Assembly: GCF_003073045.1 (NCBI RefSeq)
Contig: NC_037592.1
Location: 2,081,371-2,145,370 of the forward strand
Length of the DNA: 64,000 nt
DNA from: Pomacea canaliculata
Taxonomy: Eukaryota; Mollusca; Gastropoda; Architaenioglossa; Ampullariidae
Reading direction: 5' to 3'
The translations under genes and the position numbers were made by a program. Below are positions 1 to 12,600 of this stretch, piece by piece (position 1 is the first letter of the stretch; every line of letters begins with the position of its first letter). The notes under the pieces are model-generated. The model worked only from the letters and a program-made list of their open reading frames with translations. It was not told the DNA's origin and made no database searches.

Positions 1-436
1 GGCTGTCTGACAGTCTGAATGTCAGAACCTGTCGGAGGAGCTGAATATCCGACTAGGTTTACAGATGTGAACAGCAGACAGGTTTGCACATGTGTTCGCC
101 AGGCGGGCAGACGTGCCTCTGGTTATTATGAATGGTCTGTAGGAGTTGACGATGAGGAAGTGTTTATCACTGCCGTGAAATGTGATTGCACGAGCAGGAA
201 GCTCGACATTCACAAGTGACGTGTGATCACATGGTGAAGGCGTGTTTACACGCGATAAACTGTGTTTACTCATTGCTTAATGTCATTATTCGTTTTTTAT
301 CTTTATGTGTATTTTTGTTCTCACAAACGATTTTGCTTTACTTTGACACGCCCATCACTCTCAAGCTGTTTATTATTGAAAGCTGTGGTATGCTGTATGC
401 TAAGTGTATTTATGTTTGTGTGTGTGAGTGTATTTA

Positions 437-439
<3 letters not shown>

Positions 440-493
<54 letters not shown>

Positions 494-507
494 TGTGTGT
501 GTGTGTG
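440..507. repeat. (TG)n microsatellite
   Basis: About 34 TG units interrupted once near 487, lying upstream of the first recognised kinase exon. Cys-Val and His-Thr reading frames across it are artefacts. Confidence 0.95.
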
Positions 508-689
508 AGAGAGTGTGTTTGTAGGTGTGTGTGTGTGAGAAAGAGAGAGACTATTCTCCAGCTGCCCTACCCTTTGTCCTCCAGCTAAAATCACGTGCTG
601 ACAGATTTCCATTCTCTGCTTTTAATGACAATAATTTCTAAATAATGTGTTTTCTGCCGTGCAGGTGCTTGCTTGGAGCGACCAATAGG

Positions 690-3600
690 ATGAATAAAGT
701 GCATGTCGATGAAAGCGAACCTGTTGGAGGTAAGAGATGTCACAACTCACTCCAAAACAATTTTGTTTAAATTGTTTAAAGCTTGAATACCCGCTCACCC
801 ACCCGCCACCTTCCACTGTTGTTCTTTAAACCTGCAAGATCACAGTGAAGCAGTCAGCCCTGTATAAAGATGCCACATGCAAGAAAGAACAGCGTTCCCG
901 AGACGAGATATGAACCCAGGACAGCCGATCCCCACTCACTTGCCACAGGCGCTGTCCGCGCCACCCGACCGACCGCTGTTCCTAGAGAAAACATTAATTC
1001 ATGCGAGGCAGTTACACAGACAGCAGCCCAGACAGACTTAGTGAGTACCTAGACAGGTAGACGGACAGACAGAGAAATCTTGTTTCCAACTGTAGGCACG
1101 GATATGACCTCCGAAAGCCTGGAAGTGACTGAGATCACGTGACGATAGAAATGTCTGAAGACAGGAACTGGGGAGAAAAGTCTTCTACCTGGACAGAACG
1201 GTTCAGGTCACTTGGCTGACAAGAATTCCTCCTGTCAAGCCCGGGCTGAGTCTGATGAGAAACGAGAACAGGAAATGGCGCCACAAGAAAGAACCAAAAT
1301 ATGGCGGGTCACGTGACCCGGAGCTACGCCTGCATTCCAACACCCGAGACACTTTTTGCAGGGAAGGGAGGAGGGTTCGTAGAGGCCAAAGACAGATCGT
1401 TAAAAGCCTGAAAATTAACTCCTAAAGACAAGCTTTCAAGCAGGTAGTGTCGAGAAGCGAATGGCTGCAAGTCCTTACCTGGGAGGGTTGTCTGCCCACG
1501 TGATGAGCTGACTTTGCACCGCTGGCTGTGGGCTTGTTGCTGCACTTACAGTGGCACTTCGCACCAGCCTGACGCCTGCTGTACTCTGCAAATATTTTAC
1601 ATCACACTTCACCAACATTATTCTTGCACCTGCGCTATTTCATGTTATGAAATTGTTAGGGAGCATAACAAACAGACCTAGACTAGCAAATCAGTGATGC
1701 TGAGAGCTCGGGACACTGGGTGTTCTCAACAGAACACTTCAGGACCGTTGCCAGACTTGTTTGTCGACGTGTCATCTTGTGACTTAATGTCTTCTGTCAG
1801 CCAAAGTTTGTGAGGCTAAGGTCAAAGGTCGCCTGCGGCCTTTTGCTGGCCGTTGTCAAAGGTTGTGAAAGTAATTTACGTGAAACGATGGTAAATAATC
1901 TTGTGAGGGCTGCTACTGAAAGTTATGAAATAGCAGTGTTGTTGACAAACGAATGCCATTTAAATAAATAAACAATGGAAGAAATCTAATACAAACCTCT
2001 TAGCAATATTTACAGCTTATATTGTTTGCATCCATAAATTAAAAAGTTATCAAATGTTTACAGTCTGGCGACCACAGGAGTAGTGAAATGTGAGTAGTGT
2101 TCACTGTGTCCACAACACTGAGTAGGGAAGGGTGGGGTCCAACCTCCTCCTTCCGCTGCTTATTTTTTCATAGTGAAAGGCTTACCTTCCCTTGTAAATG
2201 GTTTGCCATCTGCTGGGTGGGTAGGCAAGTTTTCCAGTCACCGCTCAGGTGACCCTTGAACCAGCGGTCTTCCGGTCGAAGTCAAGTGCACTGAGCGCCA
2301 GGCCACGGATGTCTCGAAATAAAGTGTAGAAGGGGCTCACGTGCAGAGAGGAGAAGTAAAAGCGAATAAAAACGAACTGCAGTGAGTGCTACACGGAAGA
2401 CCTGTCAGAATGCTAATGGCTGCGTAGGATCCGGTGGTTGAGTGAGTGCAGGTGTGTTGTCAGGTGTGTTGTCAGCAGGTGTCCGCGCACTTTCTCTTTT
2501 CTGTTGCAATTGCTTGATGCAACTAAATCAACAGTTAAATAGTTGAATTTGTGTTTGTGAGATGATCTAGCAGAATTTTCTTTTATATCTTTTTGTCCTT
2601 TTTGAGTTAGGTGAAGGCTGGAGATTTTAGAAACTATGTATTTTTTCAAGGGTTAGCCAAGTCTCAAATTATTTTATGAAAGAAATTAAATCATTATAAA
2701 TGTAAAATTCAAAATATGAGTAAATTTTTTTCCCATATGGAGGTAGTGTCTTTGAATATCACAGATTCGGTAACCCCTTCAATTGTATATGCTCAAAGCT
2801 CTGCCATTGGTTAAGGTCTTCAGTGACGTCAGAAGTTAGAATTTAGGTCAACCGACTTCAGTTTTTTTTTAGAAAAACATTTAATACTGACAGGACATTT
2901 TTGTAGCAAAATAATAACATCCGTTTCTTTTGAAAACTTTCCAGAAACTTCAACGGCAACTTGTGTTGGACTGGGATTAACCTTCAGACGAAAGTGTTTA
3001 CAGTGTTGGCGTGTTGATAGAGAACAAAGCACCAGAGAAACTCAAGCAATTTTCTCCGATCCCCACATACTCGAAAACCCCATACACACTAGTTTTTGTC
3101 TACAGCTACCTCTTCAGCAACATTGACATTAACAACCGCATCCATGGCAACCTTCTGGGCTTAGAAAGGAGGAGATTGCACTGAGAAATAACATTTTAAC
3201 GAAATTCGATTAAAGTACACGTCAGCAAAATGTAAGTGTCGGTCGAGACACACATCAGCCAGGTTGTAGCAGCAGACGGCAGGCAGGTAGCAAAGAAATT
3301 TCAGGGCAACAAACTTGTCCATAAAAGAGGCACTTCCCCGACAGGGACAGAACCCAGATCCTCTGCACCCTCCCCGCCCCACCTCCGGGAAAAAAATTCT
3401 TAAACTTCTTTTGCAGCTGATAAAAAGATGAAAGCCTGGCTGACGAGATTCGCAGATTAACACGAGCGGTGGCATTATCTTTGATGATGAAAAGCCTCCC
3501 CGATGCCCTGCATGTGGTTCTCATGTGTGTACTTGTGTTGACTGGCGCCAGATGAAGATTTTGTTTTCTTTTTCTCCAGGCGACGACCTCCCGTTCGAGA

Positions 3601-6600
3601 AGCGAGATGTCAGGTTACGGAAGGACAAGTGGGTAACGGACCTGTACACCGTCAGCCATCTTCTTGGCAAGTAAGTGGGACTCACTGCACTGATGTCGGG
3701 GGTAGATGCTGAGTTTGGGAAGACAACTTCCTGGACAGTCATAGAACAGAAGCTGAAAACAGAAATATCAGCATGGAACTCTCCAGTGTCAGAATGCAAA
3801 CATCCCAAACACGTGACCAGTATAGTTCCACCCCGACAGTTGCTTGACGATGTGACTAGTGTCCATGTCGACATTTCTTGTAACAACTCTGTTGGCAAGA
3901 GCTTCTGGCCACCTCGGTGGAATTGCAGCTGACACAGGGCTACGATAAGAAACCACCTCCCGGGTGTTGTACCGGGTACCTTGATGCCATACATCGATAG
4001 GACGCTCTCCCCCTAGTGGCACACATCGGTGGCACATTAAAGTTGGTTTGGATGGCGGACTGGACAAGTTACAGATGGGAGGGAGGCTAACAGCTCCGTG
4101 TGATACCAACCCCATGGCAGGGAAACCAAGGCTGGAATGTCGAGATAACTGCTAGATTTCCAGATTGGTTTTCCCGAGAGGAACTTTGCTGAGGAACATT
4201 TAGCAAGAAGAGGAAAGGGCGAGCATTGGCGCTTTAAAAAAACAACTTAGGTTGACTGGTATCAGGAATTTATGGGAAAATTCAATTATCGTGTAAAATT
4301 GTCGGTCCTTTTTTTTTAAACTGTTTTGTTTTCAATAAGTACATCAGCGTTTGGCTCTTGGGTAAAACCGATGAATACGCATAACACATCGACAAGGAAG
4401 AAAGTCTGATCGTGAACGACATGTCTCTCTTTTTTCTTCTCTCTCTCTCTCTCTACAGGTCATAAAAATATAAAGAACAAAATTTTAGAACAAAATTTGT
4501 TGGCACAGAGGTGGACAACATGGATGAGAAAAGAGAGTTTGACCGATAACTTGAAGCTTTCTTCCTTTCTTTATTGTTAGAGGCAAGTTCGGAGAGGTGA
4601 AGCAATGCCGAGAGCGACGAACCGGACGACAGTTGGCTGCCAAGTTCGTCGACATCAACTGCCCTCAGGACCGCACGGACATCGTCAACGAGGTGGAGAT
4701 CATGAATGGCCTGCAACATCCGCGCCTACTGCAGCTGTACGACGCCTTCGAGAACCGGAACTCAGTCTGCCTCGTCACCGAGCTGTGAGTTGGTCGTGAC
4801 GTCACTTCCGCTATCAGACGCTTTGTTTTGTGGGGTCCGCGCGCCCCCTACACGGACTGGATTAGAACCCGTTAGTTCTCGCTGTCTGACGTTTTCTGCG
4901 TGAGTTGTCTTCACCGGAAATCGATGTTGGCTCTGCTAAAAACGAAAAAACCTCTTGAGGAAGGAAGAAAGAAAAGTGAAGACAAAAACTTTAAATATGG
5001 GATCTTGAAAGATAAACAGCCTACCCCCCTGAACAACTTGCTTTTTATTGCTTATCGTGATTTGTCTGTCTTTCAACGCTGTTTTCCTCATTTTTAAAAA
5101 TTCCTGCCTTTTTGATTGAGTGACCAGCTGACGGAATGTGTGTTATTCCTTTTTCTTTACTTTCTACTTTCATGCCTTTACACCATTCTTCAACTCCACA
5201 CTTTCTTTCCTTCCATTTCTGTATATGTTTCCCTTAAGAATAAATAAGATTGGCAACAACTTCCAAGTTAAAAGCCCTATTTTTTTGTTACTGAAATTAA
5301 AAGATGGAAGAATGCGATGAACCTTACCTGTCCTTTTTATTCCCGGGATCTGGCAAAGCTTCTTTCTAATTTCTGTTTGACCGTCGAAAGCAGCCGAGGG
5401 CGGCTGTCAAAAGTTTGAGGTGCAAATGCAGACTTCGCCAAAGTCTGTAAGATGTTGACAAATAATACTCCCATGGAAACGTCCTCGCAGTTTTCAGCAT
5501 CATTCTGGTATTTCTATGCTGCTAATCTTGAAATGATTTTTTTTTTACTATCTTGAAATTCCTTTTTCTCTCCATTCGCTCTCTGTCTTAAAGTCACAGG
5601 CGCGCGCATACTTCCACTACTCTTCTTATTTATTTCTTACTCTTCTTCTTATTTCTCTCACTTTGTCGCCCCTAACTTCCTTCTCCTCCTCTGAGGTATG
5701 AGATAACTCAACCTCAAGTTGTGCGGTGTCTGCAGTCAGGTCTGAGTAAACAACATCCGGGGAGTTGACTTCCTCACTGCCGTGTTCAATCTCTCTCATC
5801 AGGTCTCTCACACTTCTAACACTTTCTTCTTCCTCTTGGCCCTCAGACATCTTCTGTTTATAATTCTTCTCCTTTCATCGTCGGGATATTTTATACAAAT
5901 GATTTTTTTTTAGTTTGAAGACCTTGACACAGGGGATAACTGATCTGCTCAACTCACGCACGTGCTTGTGTTTACTTGTCTTGTGTTTACTTGAGATTTT
6001 CATGAGCTGATTGTGTTGATATCCTCCATGTGCTATCTGTTACCTTGACATCGCCTGATGTCACTCACCCATGTCCGTGAGCCTTTTCTGCTCTCTTAGT
6101 TTTATTGGGGGAACGGGAGGGACATTCCTCATCCTCTGTGACTGTTATGGAGGGAGAGGGAGGAACACTCCTCGTCCTCTGTGTCTGTTACGGGAGGAAA
6201 AGTGACTTTCCACGTGTTTGTGTGACCCCAGGGTGCAGGGTGGCGAGCTGTTTGAACGCGTCATCAACGACGACTTCATCCTGACGGAGAAAGCGTGCGT
6301 GATGTTCATGCGGCAGATCTGCGAGGGCGTGGCCTTCATGCACCACCAGCGCATACTGCACCTCGACATCAAGGTCAGTGATGACGTCATTCAATGCAGC
6401 AGGTGACGTCATCATATGCTGCACGGCGACCTTTGGGTCAATGATGACATCATCGAGAATGTTAAATAAGATTTTTTTTTTTTGGTTTTGTGTGTGTGTG
6501 TGTGGGAAGGTTGATCTGACGCGTGTACCGGAAACGACTAGGGACACGTTCACTGTAAATGTGTAAACATTTTAATTGTAAAGTATATGTTGACGTTGGT

Positions 6601-7752
6601 ACTGTAAGTGTAGGTATTGACAGTCTCATTAGAAAAGTATGCGCTGGCACTTGAGTAGAAATGTTTGTTTACATCGGTATTTGTAACGTGCTGACACCGT
6701 CACTAATAATTCTCAGCCGCAGTCTCGCTCCGTGACCCCCGTGATCACGTGACGGAACTGACCATGAGGTGGTTTGTCCTCCTCCAATCTTGTGTCTTTT
6801 GTCTGCTTGCAGCCGGAAAATATTCTTTGTCTCACGCGGGAGGGAAATCGCATCAAGATCATTGACTTCGGCCTGGCCCGGAAGTACACCCCCAGGGAGG
6901 ACCTGCGCGTGCTCTTTGGCACACCCGAGTTTGTCGCGCCGGAAGTGGTGAACTTTGACCCTATATCCCCGCAACAGACTTGTGGAGTGTCGGCGTTGTG
7001 TGTTATGTTTTGTAAGTACATCATCATTGTGTGTCCTGTATACAGAACTATTTCACGTGTTGTGGCTACAAAGGCGTATATACGTCAGGGTTATGGTTAC
7101 GTATATACGTACGTAAGCACACTCATGTTCCGTGCTGTGTTAAATACATCGCCATGGTGTCTGCTGTAGGTAGGTCAACGCTGTAGGTAGGTCAACGTTG
7201 TCGTATTTACCAAACATTTGTAAGTGCCTCAATATACGTCTTGATCGTCTGCAACTCTCTTGATCCCCACACGTGGGTGAAGCTCTTTACTCGCCGTCTG
7301 GAATGGTGCTTATTCGGAAAGGAAAGGTCAAGGGTCTCACCTGGTGAGGAGTGGGTACATACCCCTATCCCCCGTCTCGACACTCGTCGTCTGCTGCCTC
7401 TGGCCTTTGTCTGCGGTGCCAGACAGCGTGAGAGCCGGCACTTAGTACTTCTGGTGATATTCAGCGATGTGGAGTCTAGTTACTATAGCTACACACCTCG
7501 TCTAGAGAGAGACAATAACTGTGACTGGAGACAGCTGTCTGTTATGTAGGCCTTCCTCTCCTTTACCCTGCATCGTTCAGTGCGTCCGGGTGTTTGTATA
7601 ATTGTATGCATGCTAGCATGTTTGTATGTCTGCGTATACTCACTGTATCTCTGTGTACGCATATCTGTATGTCTATATCTATATTTCTGTATGTGTGTAT
7701 GTGACTTTGTGTTGGTGTACATCTGCATGCCTGCGTGTTTGTAAATTTATGT

Positions 7753-7814
<62 letters not shown>

Positions 7815-9515
7815 ACACATGTATTTCGTATATATAGAAACAGAAAACTCCTTCCCACTAAGTGTGGTTTTCTGTGCTGACGACTGTAACGGACGGAGGT
7901 CGTAATGGAGGCAGAAGCAGTAGACGCAGCAGACAACAAGCACCACGCAGCTCGTTGCCGTCTCCCCCACCGATAAGTACAGAAAGGGTAAACACCTTTA
8001 ACCCATTAGAGGGATCTCCATTTGTCTCTAACGGCACAGACGACGCAATCATGAAAGTGGTTGGTGTAGCATCAGATGGTGGAGATAAGGATGGCGATGA
8101 TGAACTGCACTTGGGAAGCAAGGGAGATAATGCAGAAATCGAAAACAAAGAAGGAGGTATTGCCTGCCAAGTGTCTAGAAGAGGAAACACTCCAACTGCT
8201 GTCTTACCTTTGCAAACAGAATCTGAAGCCAGGCTGGCTGGATCCTTAATTCAGTTAGTAGTTGACCAGACCACCCAGGGTACGGAGAATGAAGTACGGC
8301 AGTACCACGGTACCCCAACTGCTTCGTGCTCCTACATTTCCGTCCTTGACCAAGATTTTGGAAAGATTTTTGGTGCTCGACCATCGTGCTGAACCCTGCA
8401 TGTGACGTCACGCATACCCGTGATTCTTCGGGTGGAACAAAGGGGTAAACGTCACATAGCGTCTGTAAAGAGATACTTTCATCATTGGTGTTGGCCGTTT
8501 ATTAATTATACTTATTGTTACTTATTTCATTGTTAATTGAATAGTTCCATCTAATTCGTGTTTGCAGACTGTCGGGCTTATCTCCCTTCCTGGGTGAAAC
8601 GGAACAGGAAACGCTGTCCAACGTCACCTCAGCTAAGTGGGACTTCAACGCTGAAGAGTTCGACAACATCTCTAGCGATGCCAAGGACTTCATCACCAGG
8701 CTGCTGGTCAGGCTCCCCAAGCAGCGGATGTCGGCCACCGACTGTCTGGAGCATCTTTGGCTCAGGGTCAGTCAGGCGTGTCCGACTCCCTGTGTGTGAT
8801 GTCATTCACTGTAAATATTCATAGCTCTCGAGGTCACGTGACCGAAATGGTAGCATGAGTTGCGAAACAGAAATAAGGGGCTTTTCGTAGTGGACTTTTC
8901 AGAATATTATCCGGGATTCTGTTAATTTAAAACTTACAGCAATTTATGTACAATTGTGTGGATGAACAGTATCTAAAATGTTTATTGTTTGGTAAGACCG
9001 TTAGCACACGTGTTGGCTGAAGTTTACAGTTCATGCAATGTTCAAACATCAGACTGGTGAACGTGTCTGTCTATACGTCGATGTTTGAGACACTTGTAAA
9101 CTTGTTTTTGTTTATGTTTATTTTTGCAGAGATCCGTTAAGAGAGAAGGGCGCTTACCTGAGCGATCTCTGTCCAAAAAACGGTTACGAAAATTTGTGTA
9201 CAGGCGAAAATGGCAGGTAAGACACAAATAGTTGTTTATCTACCGAGTGAAGACATGTTTTCGACAAGTTTCTTACAATTGTTTGAACAATGTTTTCGGT
9301 AGAGTCACGTGACACCTGAGTTATTATGTTGGGTGATGGTGTGTTATTGTGGAGCACTAGCCTGTTGTTGGTGGGACACACTGTGTTACTGTGTTGTTGT
9401 GTTGTGTTGTGTTGTTGGTCTGCGGGCTGACATGTGATGACGTGTGCTCTACATGTTCCAGAAAGCCATCAACGCCATGCTTGCGTTGAGAAGAATGGGA
9501 GTGACACTGACTTAG
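690..9515 (+). CDS. MYLK: Myosin light chain kinase, smooth-muscle type (short, kinase plus calmodulin-binding tail)
   Basis: Ca2+/calmodulin-dependent Ser/Thr kinase that phosphorylates myosin regulatory light chain. Exons whose phases all agree: 690-729, 3580-3670, 4581-4784, 6232-6373, 6813-7011, 8568-8766, 9130-9216, 9462-9515; about 338 residues from the ATG at 690. Visible landmarks: glycine loop GKGKFGEV, lysine 65 (AAKF), HLDIKPEN with Asp 157, DFG at 177, FGTPEFVAPE, then LSGLSPFLG. The last two exons give the basic autoinhibitory/calmodulin-binding helix (KKRLRKFVYRRKWQ, then KAINAMLALRRMG) and a stop, so the vertebrate C-terminal Ig domain (telokin) is absent. The frame slips by one base in the C-run 6967-6970, between DPIS and ATDLWSVGV; a base lost in sequencing explains it. 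The frame stays open upstream of 690 to the splice acceptor at 664, so earlier exons with Ig or Fn3 domains may lie outside the window. Orthology to one vertebrate MYLK paralogue is not claimed. Confidence 0.9.
842..985 (-). repeat. tRNA-derived SINE, family 1, copy 1
   Basis: Read on the minus strand this has a B-box-like TGGGTTCATATCTCG, then the block CTGTTCTTTC..GTGGCAT..ACAGGGCTG. The same order recurs at 13780-13915 and 54680-54863. It sits in the first intron of the kinase gene and lacks the conserved 3' tail seen in the 54.7-kb copy. Confidence 0.7.
2190..2315 (-). repeat. tRNA-like SINE fragment, family 2
   Basis: On the minus strand an A-box-like TGGCGCTCAGTGCA (2300-2287) is followed 38 nt later by a B-box-like GGTTCAAGGGTC (2262-2251). 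This resembles a decayed RNA polymerase III promoter. The spacing is a few bases short of a real tRNA, so I call it a SINE head and not a tRNA gene. Confidence 0.4.
6382..6452. promoter_or_regulatory. Cluster of CRE-like sites in a kinase intron
   Basis: Two perfect TGACGTCA palindromes (6382-6389, 6404-6411) and one TGACATCA (6445-6452) occur within 71 bp, just after the donor of the exon carrying HLDIK. They match the CREB/ATF consensus. The flanks also repeat (GTCAGTGATGACGTCAT, GTCAATGATGACATCAT), so local duplication may explain the cluster. Any regulatory role is inference. Confidence 0.3.
7754..7814. repeat. (CTGT)n microsatellite
   Basis: About 15 uninterrupted CTGT units in a kinase intron. 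Long open frames over it on both strands (repeating DRQT or SVCL) are not genes. Confidence 0.95.
7862..8392 (+). CDS. Unexplained 176-codon open frame inside a kinase intron
   Basis: An open frame in the intron between the kinase exons ending at 7011 and starting at 8568, on the same strand. The product is acidic and glycine/serine rich in its middle, with no membrane segment and no domain I recognise. It lies just after the CTGT repeat. It could be a skipped or alternative exon, a decayed insertion, or chance. No splice pair or start context favours it strongly, so treat it as a candidate only. Confidence 0.2.
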   Translation: MWFSVLTTVTDGGRNGGRSSRRSRQQAPRSSLPSPPPISTERVNTFNPLEGSPFVSNGTDDAIMKVVGVASDGGDKDGDDELHLGSKGDNAEIENKEGGIACQVSRRGNTPTAVLPLQTESEARLAGSLIQLVVDQTTQGTENEVRQYHGTPTASCSYISVLDQDFGKIFGARPSC

Positions 9516-9547
9516 TCTTCTCTCCTTTGAGGTAAGACAGTAGAAAA

Positions 9548-9550
<3 letters not shown>

Positions 9551-9592
<42 letters not shown>

Positions 9593-9601
9593 TGTGTGTG
9601 T
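9551..9601. repeat. (TG)n microsatellite
   Basis: TG repeat with one break, 35 bp after the kinase stop codon, in the presumed 3' untranslated region. Confidence 0.9.
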
Positions 9602-12600
9602 GCTTTAAACACATGGACGAGCCTTTTGACTTCTTAGATCGAAGTTTGGGCAAGTGTTTTCCATGTGTTGTTTAAATGAAAGTAGGATCTCAAACCACAC
9701 ACACACACGTGCACGCACACAAAAGGTAAATACATGCATTTAAGACTGATTCTCACGGCATACTCCTAAAATCCTAATGTGTGTGTTTTTGTGTGTTTGT
9801 GTTTTCAGCAGCCCGTTGACATCCACTTCAATGACAGGAGAGGGGAAGGAACTGCTGCTGACCTTGCTTGGATGGTGGATTGTACGTACGCTGCGTGACG
9901 TCCGTGACGTCGTTGGTGTGTGACCGATGACCAGACTGTGGAATCGCCGTTGGTCTGGTGCCGTTACCGTTTCTGATGAGCAGCAATACCGATTCATCAG
10001 CAGTTGGCAGTATTTGTTGGCCACCAATGTTCCACCACAGTGACTTCTGAGTCGTCAACTAGTACCAGCGCATCTTCCTTTACTCTTCTACGAGAGTGCT
10101 CACTGCACGTGCGGTGTGTCCCTGGGTCAGTAGGTCAGGTCGTGTGTACGTCCACGGATTTCGAGGTCACATCGGACTATTTGATGATCGCGGGTAGTTG
10201 TCTTCCTTAAAGACAAAACTTCAAGGAAGCCTCTAGAAAGACTTGGAAAGACGTATCACAGTGCGCCAAGCTGTTGTGGAGAAAGATGTGAGGTAGCAGA
10301 CAATGTGTGGTGCTGTTGTTGGCAAATCCCGTTAAGCGAGAGTCTGACGAGAGTTGTGCTGCTGAGACGTCTAGTCTGTGAAAAGGGAGATCACCCAGAC
10401 TGATCAGTGTTTCTCAGCTGCTGTGCTCGTCCACAGAAACAAACAAACAAACAAACATTTTACGTAAATATTCTAGCAAACACACACCCAGACATGAAAA
10501 TACGAAATACGTAAATACGTGCAGTAATGATCCCTCCTACATGATTGTCTCCTCCTGCGGTCCTCCTCACTGGTGTGGACCTTCAAACTGATTATTTGCT
10601 CCCTTTGTGACCTATCAAAATGAATGCATAGCTTTGTAAGTTTGATTGGGGTGTGTATGTTATAGAAGATTGTTGTGATCAACCATTTTGTCATTGAAAT
10701 CGTCTTTCCTCATTTGCTTTTGGTCTCCATCTGTTCTCTCTTCCTTCCCTCATTGTGTGTGGGCGCGCTTGTCTGTGTGTTTGTCTACTTATGTGCGCGA
10801 AAGGTTGATTGCAATATATTATTATTTGTCTATATGTATATAAGAAATACTTATTTCGACTTCTGTTTCCTCAGTTGCACAGTGTGTGATGACCAAGTTA
10901 TGACCATATGCAGGTCGAGTCCTGTTGTGGATGTGTTTATTGACCGCTGTGTCTGTGGTGTTCATTTCCATGGCAACATTTCTATTCTCCTTAGCTCAGA
11001 TTACATCCCAGTCACTCACTGACCACTGACACTCATTCGTCCGTCGTCCTTGATGACACGATCATGACCGAAACATTGGAGAATCGAATCACTCGTTTCT
11101 TTTGGTTCTCATCAACAATCATCATAAAAGCATTATGCTTTTCAGAAAAAAATTATTTTTATCATTTGAGAAATAAAAGGACAAAAAAACCAACAACCCC
11201 AAAACAAAAGCAAAAAAAAAAAAACCGAAACAAAATGATGTAGAGAGCTAAGAAGGAAGGCGAGCAAAATAAAGAAAGAAAAAAAAAGGAAAGATCTATT
11301 TAATGTAAACCAAATTCATTTATATATATAAGCAATTATTTGTTGATCACAGACCTCTCTCCATGAAATAAAGAGAAATATGCTGACAACGATGTCTAAG
11401 AAATAGTGTCTCGCGAGCAAACAAGTAAATAAAATAAAATGGCAAACTTCAAAATAACGGACTCTTTGGACGAAAATGAAAAAAGTGAGATCAGTTATGT
11501 CTGCTCTCTTATCAGCATAATTTTACAATTATGAGAATGATGATGATGCTGGTTTCTATAAGTGGAGAGGTGTGTGTGTGTGAGGGGGGGGGGCAACCTT
11601 TCATTTGTATACAAAACTCAGACAGCATACAAACACCGCTCAGTACAGAGCGTGCTGGCACTCTCCGCCACGCGCAGACCCTCGGGAAGTTTGTTGATGC
11701 AGCTGCATCCTCACCACATTCTTGTGGAGGCTTCCATTCACTTCTCTCTCGACTCATTTTGTTTCCTACCCCTCCCCCTCCCCCAAATCCCATATTAACT
11801 TGATTGACCCTTTGCCCGCTACAACTGACCCACGAACCCTACTGAGTGACTGTCCCTCTCTTCCAGGTTTTTATCCTGTCACGTGTATCTTCTGCGTGTG
11901 CAGTGACATGCAACCTCCACGGCTGCTGCAGGCACTCGGCGCACCTTATTTATTTCATGTAACCAACACACTGTCATTGCAATAACAAGATGACCGTGGG
12001 ACTGGCACGCGTATGAACTAAACTTGTCTCCTGGCTGTTTACTCTGTTGGCGCCGTGGCCCCTTGGCATTCACACAGACATGAACACGCAGCACTCTTCA
12101 TGCGTCACGTGATTAAAATAAAGTGTTCGGTTATTTGTTGTATCGTCACGTGATAAAATGATGGGTTTTTTGTTGTTTATTTTTAACAGATGTACACTTT
12201 ATTTCTTTGATTACGCGACCTTAACCTATTATTGACAAAGTTTACTCCTTCCGAAGTTTGTTTCGATGGTTGTTGATTGTTTATTCCCGCTGTACTCAGC
12301 TTGAAGAAAGTGGGGGAGAGTGCGTGACAGCCGTTGTAGCTTTGGCTGGTGTCGAATGGCGCTAACAAACCCGTCTTTTATGTATTCCCTCCTCTTTATC
12401 TATAAACATTTACATGGTTTGTCCAAGCATGCCAGGTGCTTAAAGGAAGAGAACTCTTGCAAGTGCCTCGTGCATGGGTTATCGCCCTTTAGCGTATACA
12501 TGTAGTTAGTCGCATGTCTGTTGGCTCTCCGACTGACTCCAGTATTTCATTAGAAGAATAACATATTTTCATAGGTTTCTACATTTCTAGTTCCTTCTTA

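Noticed and set aside
186-612. Open frames rich in Cys-Val or His-Thr
   Set aside because: Translation of a TG microsatellite.
7563-7970. Minus-strand open frames with repeating DRQT
   Set aside because: Translation of the CTGT microsatellite.
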